64,000 nt of DNA from Aliiroseovarius sp. F47248L (GCF_023016085.1 NZ_JALKBF010000001.1:620001-684000); one strand, 5' to 3'. Counted from the stretch's first letter, positions 44,417 to 53,696 are shown. Made by a program: numbers and translations. The notes: a model not told the origin generated them from the letters alone.

Positions 44417-45349
44417 ATGAAACTGATCTGTGGAAACAGTAACCGTCCGCTTGCCGAGGCGATTGCCGCCCACATGCGCGTACCTCTGGCGGAGTGCAAC
44501 GTGCGTCGGTTCGCCGACGAAGAAGTCTTTGTCGAGATACATGAAAACGTGCGGGGGGATGATGTCTATGTCATCCAGTCCACATCATACCCGGCCAACG
44601 ATAATCTGATGGAACTGCTGGTGTTGATTGACGCGTTACGTCGCTCATCCGCGGGACAGATAACGGCCGTGATCCCATATTTCGGCTACGCGCGCCAGGA
44701 TCGCAAGTCAGCGCCCCGCACACCGATTTCGGCAAAATTGGTGGCCAATATGATCACCCAAGCAGGTGCTGACCGCGTGCTCACTATGGATCTGCATGCG
44801 GGTCAGATCCAAGGGTTCTTCGACATCCCGACTGACAATCTATATGCGGTGCCGGAAATCGTTCGGGACATCGAACAACAAAGCAGCCGTGACAACGTCA
44901 TGGTTGTGTCCCCGGATGTGGGTGGCGTGGTGCGCGCTCGCGCTTTGGCAAAGCGCCTGTCGACTGGTTTGGCGATTGTCGACAAGCGCCGCGACAAGCC
45001 TGGGTCTTCTGAGGTGATGAACATAATCGGAGATGTTACTGGCAAGTCCTGCGTGTTGGTGGATGACATCATCGATTCTGGAGGCACGTTGTGCAACGCC
45101 GCGACGGCTCTGCTGGAAAATGGTGCCGCAGAAGTATCGGCCTATATCACGCATGGTGTCTTGTCGGGCAAAGCGGTGGACAGGATCAACGCATCCGATC
45201 TGGCTTCTTTGGTAATCACCGATACGATTTGTGCTACGGAAGCCGTCACTGCTTCTTCGAAAATTCGCGCGATCTCTATTGCTCCGATGTTTGCGAAAGC
45301 GATCACGCGCATCGCCAGTGGGGAATCCATCAGCGTTTTGTTCCAGTAG
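44417..45349 (+). CDS. prs: Ribose-phosphate pyrophosphokinase (PRPP synthetase)
   Basis: A 310-residue PRPP synthetase making PRPP from ribose-5-phosphate and ATP. Seen: [27 protein letters not shown], the flexible-loop [22 protein letters not shown], and the PRPP-binding [16 protein letters not shown]. The start, with AAGGGAGG upstream, follows 50 bases after the phosphoribosyltransferase; the longer frame is a shadow. Sitting in an accessory cluster, it is probably a dedicated second copy rather than the housekeeping prs, which is inference. Confidence 0.88.
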   Translation: MKLICGNSNRPLAEAIAAHMRVPLAECNVRRFADEEVFVEIHENVRGDDVYVIQSTSYPANDNLMELLVLIDALRRSSAGQITAVIPYFGYARQDRKSAPRTPISAKLVANMITQAGADRVLTMDLHAGQIQGFFDIPTDNLYAVPEIVRDIEQQSSRDNVMVVSPDVGGVVRARALAKRLSTGLAIVDKRRDKPGSSEVMNIIGDVTGKSCVLVDDIIDSGGTLCNAATALLENGAAEVSAYITHGVLSGKAVDRINASDLASLVITDTICATEAVTASSKIRAISIAPMFAKAITRIASGESISVLFQ

Positions 45350-45397
45350 ATTCAGAGCAGGAAATTTGCATAGATTGGCTTTATGGTTGCCGCCGCA

Positions 45398-45416
45398 ACA
45401 TTTGCATTGCTAATGT
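45398..45416 (+). promoter_or_regulatory. LysR-type palindrome before the regulator gene
   Basis: ACATTTGCATTGCTAATGT is a near-perfect 19-base dyad (three internal mismatches) 8 bases before the regulator start, containing the T-N11-A pattern. Likely autoregulation. Confidence 0.5.
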
Positions 45417-45423
45417 CTAGGGC

Positions 45424-46308
45424 ATGGGCGCAGTCAACCTTTCAACAGAGCTTTTGCGAGCTTTCATAACCGTCATAGAAGTCGCTAGTTTCACGCGTGC
45501 TGCGGAAATTCTCGGCCGTACCCAACCTGCGATCAGCTTGCAGGTGAAACGATTGGAGGAGGCCGTCGGCTATCCTTTGATAGAGCGGAAAGGCAAAGAC
45601 ATTTCCCTGACAGAGCGTGGCGAGGCACTGGCCATTCATGCTCGTCAGATACTGCGCTTGAACGATCTTGCAATGGCGCAATTCGAACAGCCTAGCCCCT
45701 CTTCAAAGCTGCGTGTTGGTTTGCCCGTAGATTATGCAGTGAACACACTGCAATCCTGCCTAACGGACGTTGTTCGCAAGTTCACCGAAACACAGATTGA
45801 GATTCGCTGTGATCTGTCCAGACACCTTCTGACAGCGATGCGGAGCAATGAAATCGATATTGCTGTGGCCTTGTTTGACGGTGATGATCAGCAGTTTCTC
45901 TTCCGAAATTGGAAAGAGCAACCTACCTGGGTTGGGGCCACAAATTTCGAAATCCCTGAAGGGTCCGACATCCCCCTTGTCGCACATCCCTATGGCTGTG
46001 TTTACCGTGACCGCATGGCTGCCGCTTTGAAGCTGGCAGGAAAAAGCTGGCGCATCGCTTACTCAAGTCCCGGGATCGGCGGCGTCCAACGTGCAGTCCA
46101 GGACGGCCTTGGTCTATCCTGCCTGACCGCCCCAACAGTCCAGAGTGGCATGCGCAAATTCTCTGAAAAAGACGGCCTGCCAGTCTTGTCTCCCTTGCAT
46201 ATCGGTTTATTCGCACGGCAGGCACAGTTAGGTGCCGGCGGATATGCGGCAATGGATGCCATGGCCAGAACGCTGGAACTCCAATCGTCGGACGCGCAAG
46301 TCGAATAA
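45424..46308 (+). CDS. LysR-family transcriptional regulator
   Basis: A 294-residue LysR regulator. N-terminal winged HTH: LLRAFITVIEVASFTRAAEIL with ISLQVKRLEEAVGYPLIERKGK; then an effector domain with LRVGLPVDYAV and an ISxxP-type core. The palindromes at 45398 and 46312 flank it, on the side of its own start and of the importer gene. It likely controls the importer and deaminase genes downstream, possibly the PRPP genes upstream. Effector unknown; substrate of the cluster is the natural candidate. Confidence 0.85.
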   Translation: MGAVNLSTELLRAFITVIEVASFTRAAEILGRTQPAISLQVKRLEEAVGYPLIERKGKDISLTERGEALAIHARQILRLNDLAMAQFEQPSPSSKLRVGLPVDYAVNTLQSCLTDVVRKFTETQIEIRCDLSRHLLTAMRSNEIDIAVALFDGDDQQFLFRNWKEQPTWVGATNFEIPEGSDIPLVAHPYGCVYRDRMAAALKLAGKSWRIAYSSPGIGGVQRAVQDGLGLSCLTAPTVQSGMRKFSEKDGLPVLSPLHIGLFARQAQLGAGGYAAMDAMARTLELQSSDAQVE

Positions 46309-46311
46309 GCG

Positions 46312-46375
46312 TTCATTATGCAAGCATATCGAGGATAAATTTCCCAAAGCCCTCTTCTTGCAATAGCATAATGAA
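46312..46375 (+). promoter_or_regulatory. Paired LysR-like sites before the importer operon
   Basis: TTCATTATGC (46312-46321) and its exact inverse GCATAATGAA (46366-46375) lie 44 bases apart; TATGCAAGCATA at the first site is itself a near-dyad. The half-site CATT-x-GC is shared with the palindrome at 45398, so the same regulator probably binds all. Confidence 0.5.
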
Positions 46376-46454
46376 AAATCCCGACTGAACTTCAGGGTTC
46401 ATCGGCATTTAGAACGCTTTTCTTTCGGTAAGAGCGACCAACAGGGAGACTGCA

Positions 46455-47594
46455 ATGATCAGACCATCAATAACTTCCTCGATTTACGGCTTAAGCCGTC
46501 GACAATTGCTCAAAGCAGGCGGGGCGGCGGTTCTGACGACGCCTTTTGTCGGCCGCGCGTGGGCTGCCACAACCGAGATCAACATGCTGGCGTGGTACGG
46601 CCACGGCGAGCCTGATGTGGTTGCAGAGTATGAAGCTGCAAACAACGTGAAATTCGTGCCAAAATACTATGCAGGCGGCGACAACATGCTGGCGTTGATC
46701 GCGCAATCCCCTCCGGGTACCTACGATCTGATCCTATCGGATGCGGAATTCGTACAGCAGCTGAACCTTGCGGGCTACATCGAAGAGATGAACCCGGCTG
46801 ACTATCCGCTCGACGACATGTTGCACGAGGACTTTGCGAATTTCCCCGGACACTGGGCCGACGGTAAGATGTATTCCATGATGCTGCGCGGCGGTCATCT
46901 GGGCGTGTCCTACAACAAGAACTCGGTGACTGAAGAAGAAGCCCAAAGCTATTCGTGCTTCTGGAAGCCCGAACTTGAGGGCAAGGTCGGGCACTTTGAC
47001 TGGCACCTGCCCACGCTGGGTATGATGAGCCTTTACAACGGCAATGGCGCAGGCCTGTGGGATCTGGATGATGCCCAATGGGCTAAGGTGCAGGAAACCA
47101 CGATGAGCCTGCGCAAGCAGGTCGGCGGCTTCTTTGATTATGGCGGCACTTTCAACGGCCTCAAGAACGGCGAGATGCAGGCAATGGTCGGCATCGGCGA
47201 CTGGATCACCGGCGTTCTGGAAAAGGACGGCGCACCCGTTGCCTCTGTTATCCCGAAAGAAGGCGGCATCCAGTTTACCGAGAGCTATTCTATCGGGAAA
47301 GGCAGTGGAAAAGCCGAGGAAGCCAAGAAGTTCATCCAATACATGATGTCCCCCGAAGGTCAGGTGAAGTCTGCTCAAATGGCAGCATACCCCGGCTTCT
47401 GTGTGACCAAAGCTGGCCGCGCCGCTCTCATTGAGGCCGACCGGGCCGAGGCAGAGCGCTCGCACCAGATAGACGGCGATCCGCAAGACCCGATCACGCT
47501 GATCAAAGAAGGTCGGATTCACTACCGCGACATCCCCCAGCAGCAGTCGCTGGAAGACTGGAACGACTTCTGGTCAGAATACAAGAGCGCCTGA
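46455..47594 (+). CDS. Extracellular solute-binding protein (PotD-like)
   Basis: A 379-residue periplasmic binding protein of the spermidine/putrescine-type group. The N-terminus has a twin-arginine-like signal (LSRRQLLKAGGAAVLTTPF) ending at AWAA, then EINMLAWYGHGEPDVV as the first strand. The family also carries other cationic or small organic substrates. Starts at ATG 46455 behind AGGGAG. Followed, after a hairpin, by two permeases and an ATPase in one operon. Confidence 0.82.
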   Translation: MIRPSITSSIYGLSRRQLLKAGGAAVLTTPFVGRAWAATTEINMLAWYGHGEPDVVAEYEAANNVKFVPKYYAGGDNMLALIAQSPPGTYDLILSDAEFVQQLNLAGYIEEMNPADYPLDDMLHEDFANFPGHWADGKMYSMMLRGGHLGVSYNKNSVTEEEAQSYSCFWKPELEGKVGHFDWHLPTLGMMSLYNGNGAGLWDLDDAQWAKVQETTMSLRKQVGGFFDYGGTFNGLKNGEMQAMVGIGDWITGVLEKDGAPVASVIPKEGGIQFTESYSIGKGSGKAEEAKKFIQYMMSPEGQVKSAQMAAYPGFCVTKAGRAALIEADRAEAERSHQIDGDPQDPITLIKEGRIHYRDIPQQQSLEDWNDFWSEYKSA

Positions 47595-47619
47595 TCTGAC
47601 GGCCAGACGACTCCAAAGC

Positions 47620-47643
47620 GGGCGGCCCTGCGGGCGCCCCTTT
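47620..47643 (+). terminator. Hairpin between binding protein and permease genes
   Basis: GGGCG pairs with CGCCC around a GC-rich loop and ends in CTTTC. Likely a weak attenuator or mRNA stabiliser that lets the binding protein be made in excess, as usual for ABC importers. Confidence 0.4.
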
Positions 47644-47665
47644 CAACCAAGAGCGCGGAAGCCCA

Positions 47666-48529
47666 ATGTCCTCGAATCCCAATTCACGCCCGAACTTCTA
47701 TGCGCTGACCTGGCGTCTGCCGATCATCTTCTGGCAGTTCATCTTCTTTGTAGGACCTGTCCTGTTCATGGTCGCGATGTCGTTTTTCCTGGTGAAGAAC
47801 TATCGCATGACCGAGGCGTTCGAGTTTGTGAACTGGTCGCGCATGCTGACACGCGGATTCTTTTGGGACAGTTATTGGTACACGGTATTCATCGCGTCCG
47901 TGGCAACGGTTTGCGCAATGTGCATTGCCTTTCCCGCCGCCTTTACGCTTGCCTTTCGCGCCTCCGAAAGCACTCGCCGCTGGGCAATTTTTCTGCTGAT
48001 TATTCCATTCTTCACCAGCTACCTGGTGCGCACCTTCTCATGGTTCGTGATCCTGTCCGAAAGCGGCGTGGTCAATGCCGTGTTGGGCTATATCGGCCTT
48101 GGCCCTTACACGATGCTCAACACAAACTTTGGAACGCTGGTGGGATATATGACCCTCACCCTCCCATTGGTCGTGATCCTGCAAACCGTTACCATGGCCA
48201 ATATCGACAAATCCCTGATCGAAGCCGCCCGTAATCTTGGCTGCTCGCCGCTGCGAACGATCTGGCAAGTGATCATTCCGCTGTCCAAGACCGGCCTGAT
48301 TATTGCCGCGATTTTCTGCTTCATCCTTTCGTTCGGTGATTTTGTGGCGCCCTTCTATCTTGGTGGATCACAGGAGCCGACCTTGCCGATCCTGATCCTT
48401 GATACCACTAAATCGGGTCAGCAATGGCCTCGCGCTGCGGTCGTCGCGATCATGATGATGGTTACACTGTTTGCCATTGCCTTCACCGGCATTGCCTTGG
48501 CTTACCGCAAGGGTCGGGGGGCGAAATGA
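47666..48529 (+). CDS. ABC transporter permease (PotB-like)
   Basis: A 287-residue permease, six hydrophobic segments, with the BPD_transp_1 EAA-type loop SLIEAARNLGCSPLRTIWQVIIP near residue 185. The N-terminus is cytoplasmic. Its stop overlaps the ATG of the next permease by four bases. Works with the PotD-like protein and PotA-like ATPase. Confidence 0.87.
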   Translation: MSSNPNSRPNFYALTWRLPIIFWQFIFFVGPVLFMVAMSFFLVKNYRMTEAFEFVNWSRMLTRGFFWDSYWYTVFIASVATVCAMCIAFPAAFTLAFRASESTRRWAIFLLIIPFFTSYLVRTFSWFVILSESGVVNAVLGYIGLGPYTMLNTNFGTLVGYMTLTLPLVVILQTVTMANIDKSLIEAARNLGCSPLRTIWQVIIPLSKTGLIIAAIFCFILSFGDFVAPFYLGGSQEPTLPILILDTTKSGQQWPRAAVVAIMMMVTLFAIAFTGIALAYRKGRGAK

Positions 48530-49326
48530 AACAGAGCCGTTCCTTAAACGTCATTCTCGGCATCTATGTCGCGCTCATATTTGCCTTCGTTTTTGCGCCG
48601 ATCATCTTCAGCATGATCTTCTCATTCAACTCACAACGGTTCCCGACAATCCCGCTGGGGGAGTTCTCGACCGAGTGGTATGCAAAAATCCTCGCGGACC
48701 CTGATGTATGGGACGCCGCGCTGAACAGCCTGATTGTGTCGTGCTCCACTGCTGTAATCGCAACTTTTCTGGGTTTCTGCACTGCCTATTCCGACTTTCG
48801 CTACAACTTCCGTTTCAAGGGGCCTTATCTTGCGCTGATCCTGCTGCCGCCGACGATCCCGCTTATTATCATGGCGCTGGCCATGTTGGCATGGTTTTCA
48901 AAGATCGGAATGTCGGGGCAGCTCTATTCGATCATCATCGCCCATAGTGTGCTGACAGCGCCCTTCGCGATGGCTGTGATCCGGTTACGTCTTAACCAGA
49001 TGGACCCCGATCTGGAATCTGCAGCGTGGAACCTTGGCGGTTCAGAATGGCAAACCATGCGTCACGTTATCGTTCCGTTCTGCAAACCAGCGATCTTCTC
49101 CAGTCTCTTTTTAACAGCGGCTGTCTCCTTCGATGAGTTTGCTGTGTCATGGTTTGTCTCCGGTTTGAACAAGACATTGCCCGTGGTGGTTCTCGAGATC
49201 GTCCAGGGCAACATTGATCCGCAGGTGAACGCCATCGGCACATTCGTCTTCCTTATCTCCATGACCCTTGTCGTGTTGGCGCAGCTCTTTTTCGCCAGCC
49301 GCCAAATGAAGAGTATCCGATCATGA
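48526..49326 (+). CDS. ABC transporter permease (PotC-like)
   Basis: A 266-residue partner permease, six hydrophobic segments, EAA-type loop DLESAAWNLGGSEWQTMRHVIVP. The start MKQSRSL overlaps the stop of the first permease (ATGA); the longer frame is a shadow. Its own stop overlaps the ATPase start in the same way. Confidence 0.87.
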   Translation: MKQSRSLNVILGIYVALIFAFVFAPIIFSMIFSFNSQRFPTIPLGEFSTEWYAKILADPDVWDAALNSLIVSCSTAVIATFLGFCTAYSDFRYNFRFKGPYLALILLPPTIPLIIMALAMLAWFSKIGMSGQLYSIIIAHSVLTAPFAMAVIRLRLNQMDPDLESAAWNLGGSEWQTMRHVIVPFCKPAIFSSLFLTAAVSFDEFAVSWFVSGLNKTLPVVVLEIVQGNIDPQVNAIGTFVFLISMTLVVLAQLFFASRQMKSIRS

Positions 49327-50408
49327 ACAAACCCCTGGTTGTCTTCGACAAAGTACAAAAACACTTCGGCAGTTTTGTCGCGGTAAAGGAGTTGGATTTC
49401 GAAATTCGCGAAGGCGAATTCCTGGCGATCATGGGTCCGTCTGGCTGTGGTAAAACCACGACCTTGCGCATGTTGGCCGGTCTTGAAGCCCCAAGCATTG
49501 GTGAGATACGCCTGAACGACCGTGTGATGAATGACGTGGCGCCGCATGAACGCGATACGCCACTTGTATGGCAATCGCTGGCGCTTTTTCCCTTCCTGAC
49601 AGCCCGCGAGAACGTCGAGTTTGGTCTCAAGATGCGAGGTGTGGACAAAGCAGAGCGCAAGGAGCGTGCGCTCAAATGGCTTGACAAAATGGGTATCCTT
49701 GAGTTTGCCAACCGTCATATCTCGACCTTGTCAGGAGGACAGAAGCAGCGTGTAGCCCTTGCTCGGTCTCTTGTGATGGAGCCTCAAATCTTGCTGCTGG
49801 ATGAACCTCTGTCGGCGCTGGATGCGCATTTGGTCATCCGCATGCAGGCAGTTCTGACCGACCTGCAGCGCGAGCTGGGGATCACTTTTGTTTATGTCAC
49901 CCACTCCCAGTCCGAAGCCTTTGCGATGGCCGATCGGGTCATCATCATGGGCAAGGGCGAGATTGCCCAGATCGGCACGCCCAAAGATATCTACCGCGAA
50001 CCAGCAAACCAGTTTGTGGCCGAATTCGTCGGACGTAACAATATCCTGTCAGGCAAGGTTGCGTCTTTGGATGGCGACACAGCCCGTATTGCAACCCGCT
50101 CTGGTGATTTCTCAGTTCCTACAAACGAAGTTCAACTGGTTGAGGGCCACAACGCCAGCTTCGTTATCTCGGCCGACTTGGTTCATATCAGCATGGAGGA
50201 ACCTGAGGTTGGCAACAAAGCCTTCTGTAGACTGATTTCGGAAGAATTCGTGGGCTCCATGGTCACGCTGTTCCTTGAGGACGCGCAGGGGCATGAATTT
50301 AAGGTCCAGATGCAGGAGCGCGAACTCTCCAAGTTCGATCTGCACAGCGGTGACGAGATCTGGTTATCTTGGGACACCCAAAGCGCCCACGTTCTGAACC
50401 AAAGCTAA
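49323..50408 (+). CDS. ABC transporter ATP-binding protein (PotA-like)
   Basis: A 361-residue ATPase with Walker A GPSGCGKTTT (about residue 38), signature LSGGQKQRVALARSL, Walker B LLLDEPLSALD, and a C-terminal TOBE-type domain. It powers the importer formed with the permeases at 47666-49326. Followed four bases later by the deacetylase-like gene, so that enzyme is part of the operon. Confidence 0.88.
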   Translation: MNKPLVVFDKVQKHFGSFVAVKELDFEIREGEFLAIMGPSGCGKTTTLRMLAGLEAPSIGEIRLNDRVMNDVAPHERDTPLVWQSLALFPFLTARENVEFGLKMRGVDKAERKERALKWLDKMGILEFANRHISTLSGGQKQRVALARSLVMEPQILLLDEPLSALDAHLVIRMQAVLTDLQRELGITFVYVTHSQSEAFAMADRVIIMGKGEIAQIGTPKDIYREPANQFVAEFVGRNNILSGKVASLDGDTARIATRSGDFSVPTNEVQLVEGHNASFVISADLVHISMEEPEVGNKAFCRLISEEFVGSMVTLFLEDAQGHEFKVQMQERELSKFDLHSGDEIWLSWDTQSAHVLNQS

Positions 50409-50412
50409 GGCT

Positions 50413-51306
50413 GTGATCCGCAATCCGATCCCTTGGCCAAATGGCGCGAAATGTGCGGTTGCGATCACATTCGATATGGATGCGGATAGCTTGATCCACA
50501 TCGCCAAGCCCGAAGACAGCCACGATCGCCTCTATCCTATCTCAATGGGTCGCTATGGCCCGTTGGTCGCTCTGCCCCGGATCCTTGATACGTATCGGCA
50601 GTTGGAGTTAAGGCAATCGTTCTTCATCCCTGGCTGGTGTTTGGAAACCTATCCTGATGTGGCCGAGGCGATCCTGAAAGGCGGTCATGAAATCGGGCAT
50701 CACGGCTATCTACATGAAGACCCGATTAAAACGCGCGGCCAGCAGCGGGAGTGGTTTGAACGCACGCTTGACGCACATATGCGCATCTGCGGACAAAAGC
50801 CGCGCGGCTATCGCGCACCTGTTTACAATATCACGCAGGAAGTAGTTGATCTGATCATCGAACACGGGATGCGCTATGACAGCTCGATGATGGCGGACGA
50901 CATTCCTTACCAATTGGAAACCGTCAATGGGTCGCTCTACGAGATGCCCGTCCACTGGGGCACAGACGATTGGCCCCCTTTCGCACACTATGACGAGATC
51001 GGCTATATGATGCCCGTTGCCGGTCCGTCCCACGGACTGGCCGGTTTTTGGGAAGAGTTCGAGGCTCAGTATGACGCGGGTGGCTTTTTCATGCTGATCA
51101 TCCACCCGTTTCTGACAGGACGCCTGGCGCGCTGGAAGCAGGTTGAAGCGTGGATCACCCATACGCGCGAAACCAAAAATGTCTGGTTTGCCACGCTAGA
51201 CGAAATCGCCGATCATATGAGTCAATTGGAACGCGAGGGGGCTTGGCAGCCAAGCCTCGAGACACTGCCCTACTATGCAGGCCCGATACTTGACCAAAAG
51301 GAATAA
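50413..51306 (+). CDS. Polysaccharide deacetylase-fold hydrolase
   Basis: A 297-residue protein of the NodB/polysaccharide deacetylase superfamily. Seen: AITFDMDADS with the metal/catalytic Asp pair, GHEIGHHGYLHED with two metal His, and RGYRAPVYN. No signal peptide, so cytoplasmic; the closest cytoplasmic relatives are PuuE-type allantoinases and related amidases, which fits a nucleobase-degrading setting better than cell-wall work. GTG start four bases after the ATPase stop (AAGG upstream). The following gene is a cytosine deaminase. Confidence 0.75.
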   Translation: MIRNPIPWPNGAKCAVAITFDMDADSLIHIAKPEDSHDRLYPISMGRYGPLVALPRILDTYRQLELRQSFFIPGWCLETYPDVAEAILKGGHEIGHHGYLHEDPIKTRGQQREWFERTLDAHMRICGQKPRGYRAPVYNITQEVVDLIIEHGMRYDSSMMADDIPYQLETVNGSLYEMPVHWGTDDWPPFAHYDEIGYMMPVAGPSHGLAGFWEEFEAQYDAGGFFMLIIHPFLTGRLARWKQVEAWITHTRETKNVWFATLDEIADHMSQLEREGAWQPSLETLPYYAGPILDQKE

Positions 51307-51311
51307 CAAGA

Positions 51312-51755
51312 ATGAATACCGACGACGCCCGCCTGTTGCGTATCGCCTATGAAGAGGCGAAAGCCGGTTTTGACGAGGGCGGTTGCCCAATTGGGTCCGT
51401 CCTGGCGCGCGACGGACAAGTGGTGTCCAGGGGTCGCAATCAACGCGTGCAGAAGGGCGATCCCATTGCGCATGGCGAAATGGATGCATTGCGCAAGGCA
51501 GGACGGCAGAAAACGTATCGGGATACGACGCTCTATACCTCACTCAGCCCCTGCATGATGTGTACTGGTACGATCATTCAGTTCGGTGTCCCGCGTGTTG
51601 TGATTGGCGAGAACACAAACTTCGGCGGAAACGAAGATTTCCTACGCTCCAAAGGAGTCGAAGTGATCGTAGCAAACGATCCTGACTGTATTGCTCTGAT
51701 GCAGCGGTTTATTAAAGAAAGACCTGAGCTTTGGGCAGAGGACATCGCCGAATAA
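51312..51755 (+). CDS. Cytosine deaminase, Fcy1-like
   Basis: A 147-residue zinc deaminase. Zinc and proton-transfer motifs HGEMDALRKAG (H-x-E) and SPCMMCTGTIIQFG (P-C-x-x-C) are intact. The layout and the C-terminus RFIKERPELWAEDIAE closely recall yeast cytosine deaminase Fcy1 (from memory: QFIDERPQDWFEDIGE), rather than TadA or the CodA amidohydrolase. It would turn cytosine or a related base into uracil or a related oxo-base. Last gene of the importer operon. Confidence 0.82.
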   Translation: MNTDDARLLRIAYEEAKAGFDEGGCPIGSVLARDGQVVSRGRNQRVQKGDPIAHGEMDALRKAGRQKTYRDTTLYTSLSPCMMCTGTIIQFGVPRVVIGENTNFGGNEDFLRSKGVEVIVANDPDCIALMQRFIKERPELWAEDIAE

Positions 51756-52182
51756 AGGCGACGGGTGGGGGCGCTCAATTCTACTGCAGGACAGCCTGGT
51801 TGGGTTGACCTGATCCACCGGCAAATCCATCCACTATTCGATCCTAAGCGTCCGGTATATAAGGTACCCATTGTCCCGGCGGCTTCTGTCGCTGGATTGC
51901 AGTGTAGCTAGTCTGCTGCGCAATGAATGAGCGCCGTCATGACCCGTTCGACAAGGCCTATTGCTTTTTGTGACCTGAGGTTTGGTGCCTATAGCGGCGC
52001 GCTCCAATAGAAAAACTGGCTCACCTGATTGGATCAAAACCGCGACAGATTCATGTCCACGCAAGCGCTTCGTTTTTTGCTGGAAAACTGATCGCGTATC
52101 AGGCCGCAGGCCAACGCACACACTCCTTCAGCTTTGAACTCGAGGTTGGGCTGGCAGTGTTCTTTTTCACTTTACAACCCAG
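51756..52182. other. Gene-poor stretch between deaminase and tupA
   Basis: 427 bases without a supportable gene. The open frames (51834-52121 minus) show low-complexity Arg/Ser sequence and no ribosome site. Both flanking genes end here, facing each other, so terminators are expected, but I saw no convincing one. Confidence 0.4.
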
Positions 52183-52983
52183 CTACCCCTGCTTTGCGTT
52201 AAAAACGAACAGAGTTTCGTTGTTGATTTGGTGGCTGTTGATCAAGGCCTTCGCCGTGTCCGAGACCAGCCATGCTTCGAGTATTTCTGCCAATTCTGCC
52301 TTAACATGCGGGTGCTTCAGCGGATTCACGGGTAGATAGGCGTATTGATTGAACAAGATGGGATCGCCTGCATAGACAAGATCAAGGTCGCCTTTGTTTC
52401 CGAAATTCAACCAGCTTGCGCGGTCAGACATGATATAGGCGTTCATGCCAGATGCGGTGTTTAGCGCGGCGCCCATACCAGCCCCGACTGCATTATACCA
52501 CGTCCCTTCTGGGTTGATATTTGCAGCAGCCCACAGGCTGAGTTCTTTCTTGTGGGTGCCACTGTCGTCCCCACGACTGACAAAAGTGGCGGCAGAGGTC
52601 TGAATGCGCGTCAGGGCATCGGTGGCGCTTGTAGCGTCCGCCAGATTTGCTTCGTCTGTTTTGGGGCCAATAAAGACAAAATCGTTATACATAATCTCGC
52701 GGCGGTGGGTGCCGAAACCGCCAGCGACAAAGGCTTCTTCGGCTTTTCGAGAATGCACAAGAATGGCGTCGACGTCGCCGGCTTCACCCAGTTTGATCGC
52801 CTGACCAGTGCCAACCACAAGAAGTTGAACGTTGATGCCGGTATCCTGCTTGATTTGCGGCAGCAGGATATCCGCCAGCCCCGAATTGTGGAATGATGTC
52901 GTCACAGCGAGCTTCAGGTCGTCGGCAACCGCCATGCCGGTCAACGAGATAGACGCAAGGGCTGCAAGAATAATCCGTTTCAT
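52183..52983 (-). CDS. tupA: Tungstate-binding periplasmic protein TupA
   Basis: A 266-residue periplasmic protein. Signal peptide MKRIILAALASISLTGMAVA, then LKLAVTTSFHNSGLADILLP, the ligand-contact VVGTGQAIKLGEAGDVDAILVHSRKAEEAFV, and FVSRGDDSGTHKKEL, all TupA-type (TupA/WtpA bind tungstate with high selectivity over molybdate). The start overlaps the TupC stop by four bases. Supplies tungsten for enzymes such as formate dehydrogenase. Confidence 0.87.
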   Translation of the reverse strand: MKRIILAALASISLTGMAVADDLKLAVTTSFHNSGLADILLPQIKQDTGINVQLLVVGTGQAIKLGEAGDVDAILVHSRKAEEAFVAGGFGTHRREIMYNDFVFIGPKTDEANLADATSATDALTRIQTSAATFVSRGDDSGTHKKELSLWAAANINPEGTWYNAVGAGMGAALNTASGMNAYIMSDRASWLNFGNKGDLDLVYAGDPILFNQYAYLPVNPLKHPHVKAELAEILEAWLVSDTAKALINSHQINNETLFVFNAKQG

Positions 52984-53696
52984 TCGACGATGTCTCCTTT
53001 TAGAAAAGCACGTGCCTGCGGTGTTGTCGGGTGGTTAAAAAACTGGTCAGCTGCACCGCGTTCTTGGATTTTTCCGTTTAGCAAAAACAGAACGTCTGTG
53101 GCCAGACGGCGCGCCTGTCCCATGTCATGGGTCGACATGATCAACCCGGTTCCAGAACCTGCGGCGCGGGTCAGGATGGCTTCAATCTCGCGTGTGGCAC
53201 GCCCATCAAGCGAGGCGCAGGGCTCGTCAAGAAACAGCAGATCGGGCTTGGTGATCAAAGCGCGAGCCAAGGCCAGCTTCTGACGCTCGCCACCCGACAA
53301 AAAAGTTGCAGGGCGATCCAACATGTCCTGCAATCCGACCTCTTGCGCAGCCTGTGCTGCTTTGGCATTCGCCTGGGTGCGGGGCATCTTGGTCAGACGA
53401 AGCGGATAGGCAAGGTTGCCCAGAACTGAGCGGCGCATGACGATCGGGGATTGGAAGACGAAGGCCTGCCGCCGTCTGGCTTCGACGTTATCACACCCCC
53501 AATGAATCGAGCCGCCACCCAGCCGGGCAATACCGTGCAGCATTCGAAGCAGCGAAGTCTTGCCGGCGCCGTTGGGACCGATCACGATGGTGATCCCCGG
53601 CGTGTCCAGCACAAGATCCACAGGACCGACCAGCAGCTTGCGGCCGCGACGCACTGATGCGCCTTTGACATGAAGGGGAAACAGCTTGCTCACCAC
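52980..53696 (-). CDS. tupC: Tungstate ABC transporter ATP-binding protein TupC
   Basis: A 238-residue ATPase: Walker A GPNGAGKTSLL, signature LSGGERQKLALARAL, Walker B LLFLDEPCASLD, switch His in STHDMGQAR. Between tupA and tupB, overlapping both. Drives tungstate import. Confidence 0.86.
   Translation of the reverse strand: MVSKLFPLHVKGASVRRGRKLLVGPVDLVLDTPGITIVIGPNGAGKTSLLRMLHGIARLGGGSIHWGCDNVEARRRQAFVFQSPIVMRRSVLGNLAYPLRLTKMPRTQANAKAAQAAQEVGLQDMLDRPATFLSGGERQKLALARALITKPDLLFLDEPCASLDGRATREIEAILTRAAGSGTGLIMSTHDMGQARRLATDVLFLLNGKIQERGAADQFFNHPTTPQARAFLKGDIVE

Noticed and set aside
51834..52121. 95-codon frame on the minus strand
   Set aside because: Composition is Arg/Ser rich, no start signal, and no family resemblance.
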